Below are positions 63,420-64,000 of a stretch of DNA of 64,000 nucleotides, piece after piece (the stretch's first letter is position 1; the number at the start of each line of letters is the position of its first letter). The position numbers were made by a program, and so were the translations under genes. The notes beneath the pieces were generated by a model. The model was not told where the DNA came from and ran no database searches. It saw only the letters and a list, made by a program, of their open reading frames with translations. The stretch comes from Comamonas fluminis. Lineage in GTDB: Bacteria; Pseudomonadota; Gammaproteobacteria; Burkholderiales; Burkholderiaceae_C. The stretch spans positions 1,045,501-1,109,500 of the forward strand of contig NZ_CP066783.1 in the NCBI RefSeq assembly GCF_019186805.1. Reading direction: 5' to 3'.

Positions 63420-63974
63420 ATGAGCAAGGATTATTCTGCGACCCGTCTTGATGTGCGTGCATTCGCACAGGCTGCGGGTCATTTGCAAGGGCAGGCGCCA
63501 TTGTCGGACTTCAAACGTCTGGCCGCTGATGGCTTGCCCGTTGAAGGTGAGCAGCCCCTGGTGCACTGGGAGGCTGAGGGTGAACTGGTCGAGCAGACCG
63601 GTGGTGAAGGCCATATCTGGCTGCACCTGAGCGCTGAAGCGGCGCTGCCCATGACCTGCCAGCGCTGCCTGACGGAAGCCCGTATTCCCCTTTATGTGGA
63701 TCGGTCATTTCGCTTCGTTGCGGACGAAGCCACGGCAGAAATGGAAGATGACGACAGCGATGAAGACCTGCTGGCTCTGAGCCGTGAGTTCAATCTGCTG
63801 GAGTTGATCGAGGATGAGCTGCTGATGGAGGTGCCAGTGGTGCCGCGCCATGAGGAATGCCCCGTCCCCGTGAAACTGGAGTCCAGCGACGCTGACTTCG
63901 AGCAGGCCAACGAGCAAAAGGAAAACCCTTTCGCCGTGCTGCAATCCCTTAACGTCGGCAAATCTGCCGATTGA
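63420..63974 (+). CDS. yceD: YceD/DUF177 protein
   Basis: This 184-aa protein starts at the ATG at 63420 (MSKDYSATRLDVRAFAQAAG). It contains a conserved C-x2-C core (MTCQRCLTEARIPL), an acidic middle (MEDDDSDEDLLAL) and a VPRHEECPVP tail with a further Cys. In bacteria yceD precedes rpmF and the fatty-acid genes, which would lie just beyond the window edge. Its relatives affect 23S rRNA or ribosome assembly in plants and bacteria, but the function here is only inferred. Confidence 0.92.
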   Translation: MSKDYSATRLDVRAFAQAAGHLQGQAPLSDFKRLAADGLPVEGEQPLVHWEAEGELVEQTGGEGHIWLHLSAEAALPMTCQRCLTEARIPLYVDRSFRFVADEATAEMEDDDSDEDLLALSREFNLLELIEDELLMEVPVVPRHEECPVPVKLESSDADFEQANEQKENPFAVLQSLNVGKSAD

Positions 63975-64000
63975 TCAAACCAGTGACACGCTGGGGATTT

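Overview
The window is a high-GC chromosomal segment of a betaproteobacterium, most likely a Comamonas or close Comamonadaceae relative. This is inferred from several signs. There is the thrB-DUF2782-polA cluster, the rne-rluC-HAD-Rieske-sppA / maf-yceD cluster, orphan Bug-type receptors, and an AlgZ/AlgR-like pair near argH. Short palindromic repeats of the AGCTGCTTGCGCT type are scattered through it, as is typical of that family. Coding density is high and almost all genes look intact. I see no prophage, insertion sequence, CRISPR array, rRNA or tRNA. The apparent long antisense reading frames are GC-driven shadows of real genes.

Layout, left to right. 1-5.6 kb: end of a DHA2 drug exporter, UvrD helicase, and a PhoX-type phosphatase on the minus strand preceded by a convincing three-repeat Pho box. 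5.6-11 kb: a membrane protein, homoserine kinase, DUF2782 and DNA polymerase I. 11-21 kb: a divergent Bug-like protein, AzlCD amino-acid exporter, dienelactone hydrolase, ZIP metal transporter, LytTR two-component pair, EamA exporter, argH and a Bug receptor. 21-32 kb: a giant alpha-2-macroglobulin with an intact CLEQ thioester, then VOC, EEP and HdeD genes, then PBP1C. 32-39 kb: a lactate region with lldD-lldR-lctP in one minus-strand unit, a second lactate permease, and a divergent second FMN hydroxyacid dehydrogenase. Two perfect LldR-type palindromes flank the lctP promoter. 39-47 kb: GlxA-type regulator with a divergent isochorismatase-like hydrolase, a DUF937-OmpA protein, NhaA, a DMT exporter, DadA under a tandem glycine riboswitch, and DinB. 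47-55 kb: a PAS chemoreceptor, a large Trp-rich membrane-anchored protein of unknown function, QueF, a prolyl 4-hydroxylase-like oxygenase and YaaA. 55-64 kb: RNase E with hairpins in its leader, then RluC, HAD phosphatase, Rieske protein, SppA-like protease, RsmI-like methylase, YceF/Maf and YceD.

The most coherent systems are: lactate uptake and oxidation with its own repressor and paired operators; the alpha-2-macroglobulin/PBP1C envelope defence and repair pair; phosphate-starvation control of PhoX; and glycine-sensing control of an amino-acid dehydrogenase. The most unusual structural signal is a family of short palindromic elements. They end genes, supply stop codons, and in at least two cases (UvrD and PBP1C) appear to be inserted in frame inside protein linkers.
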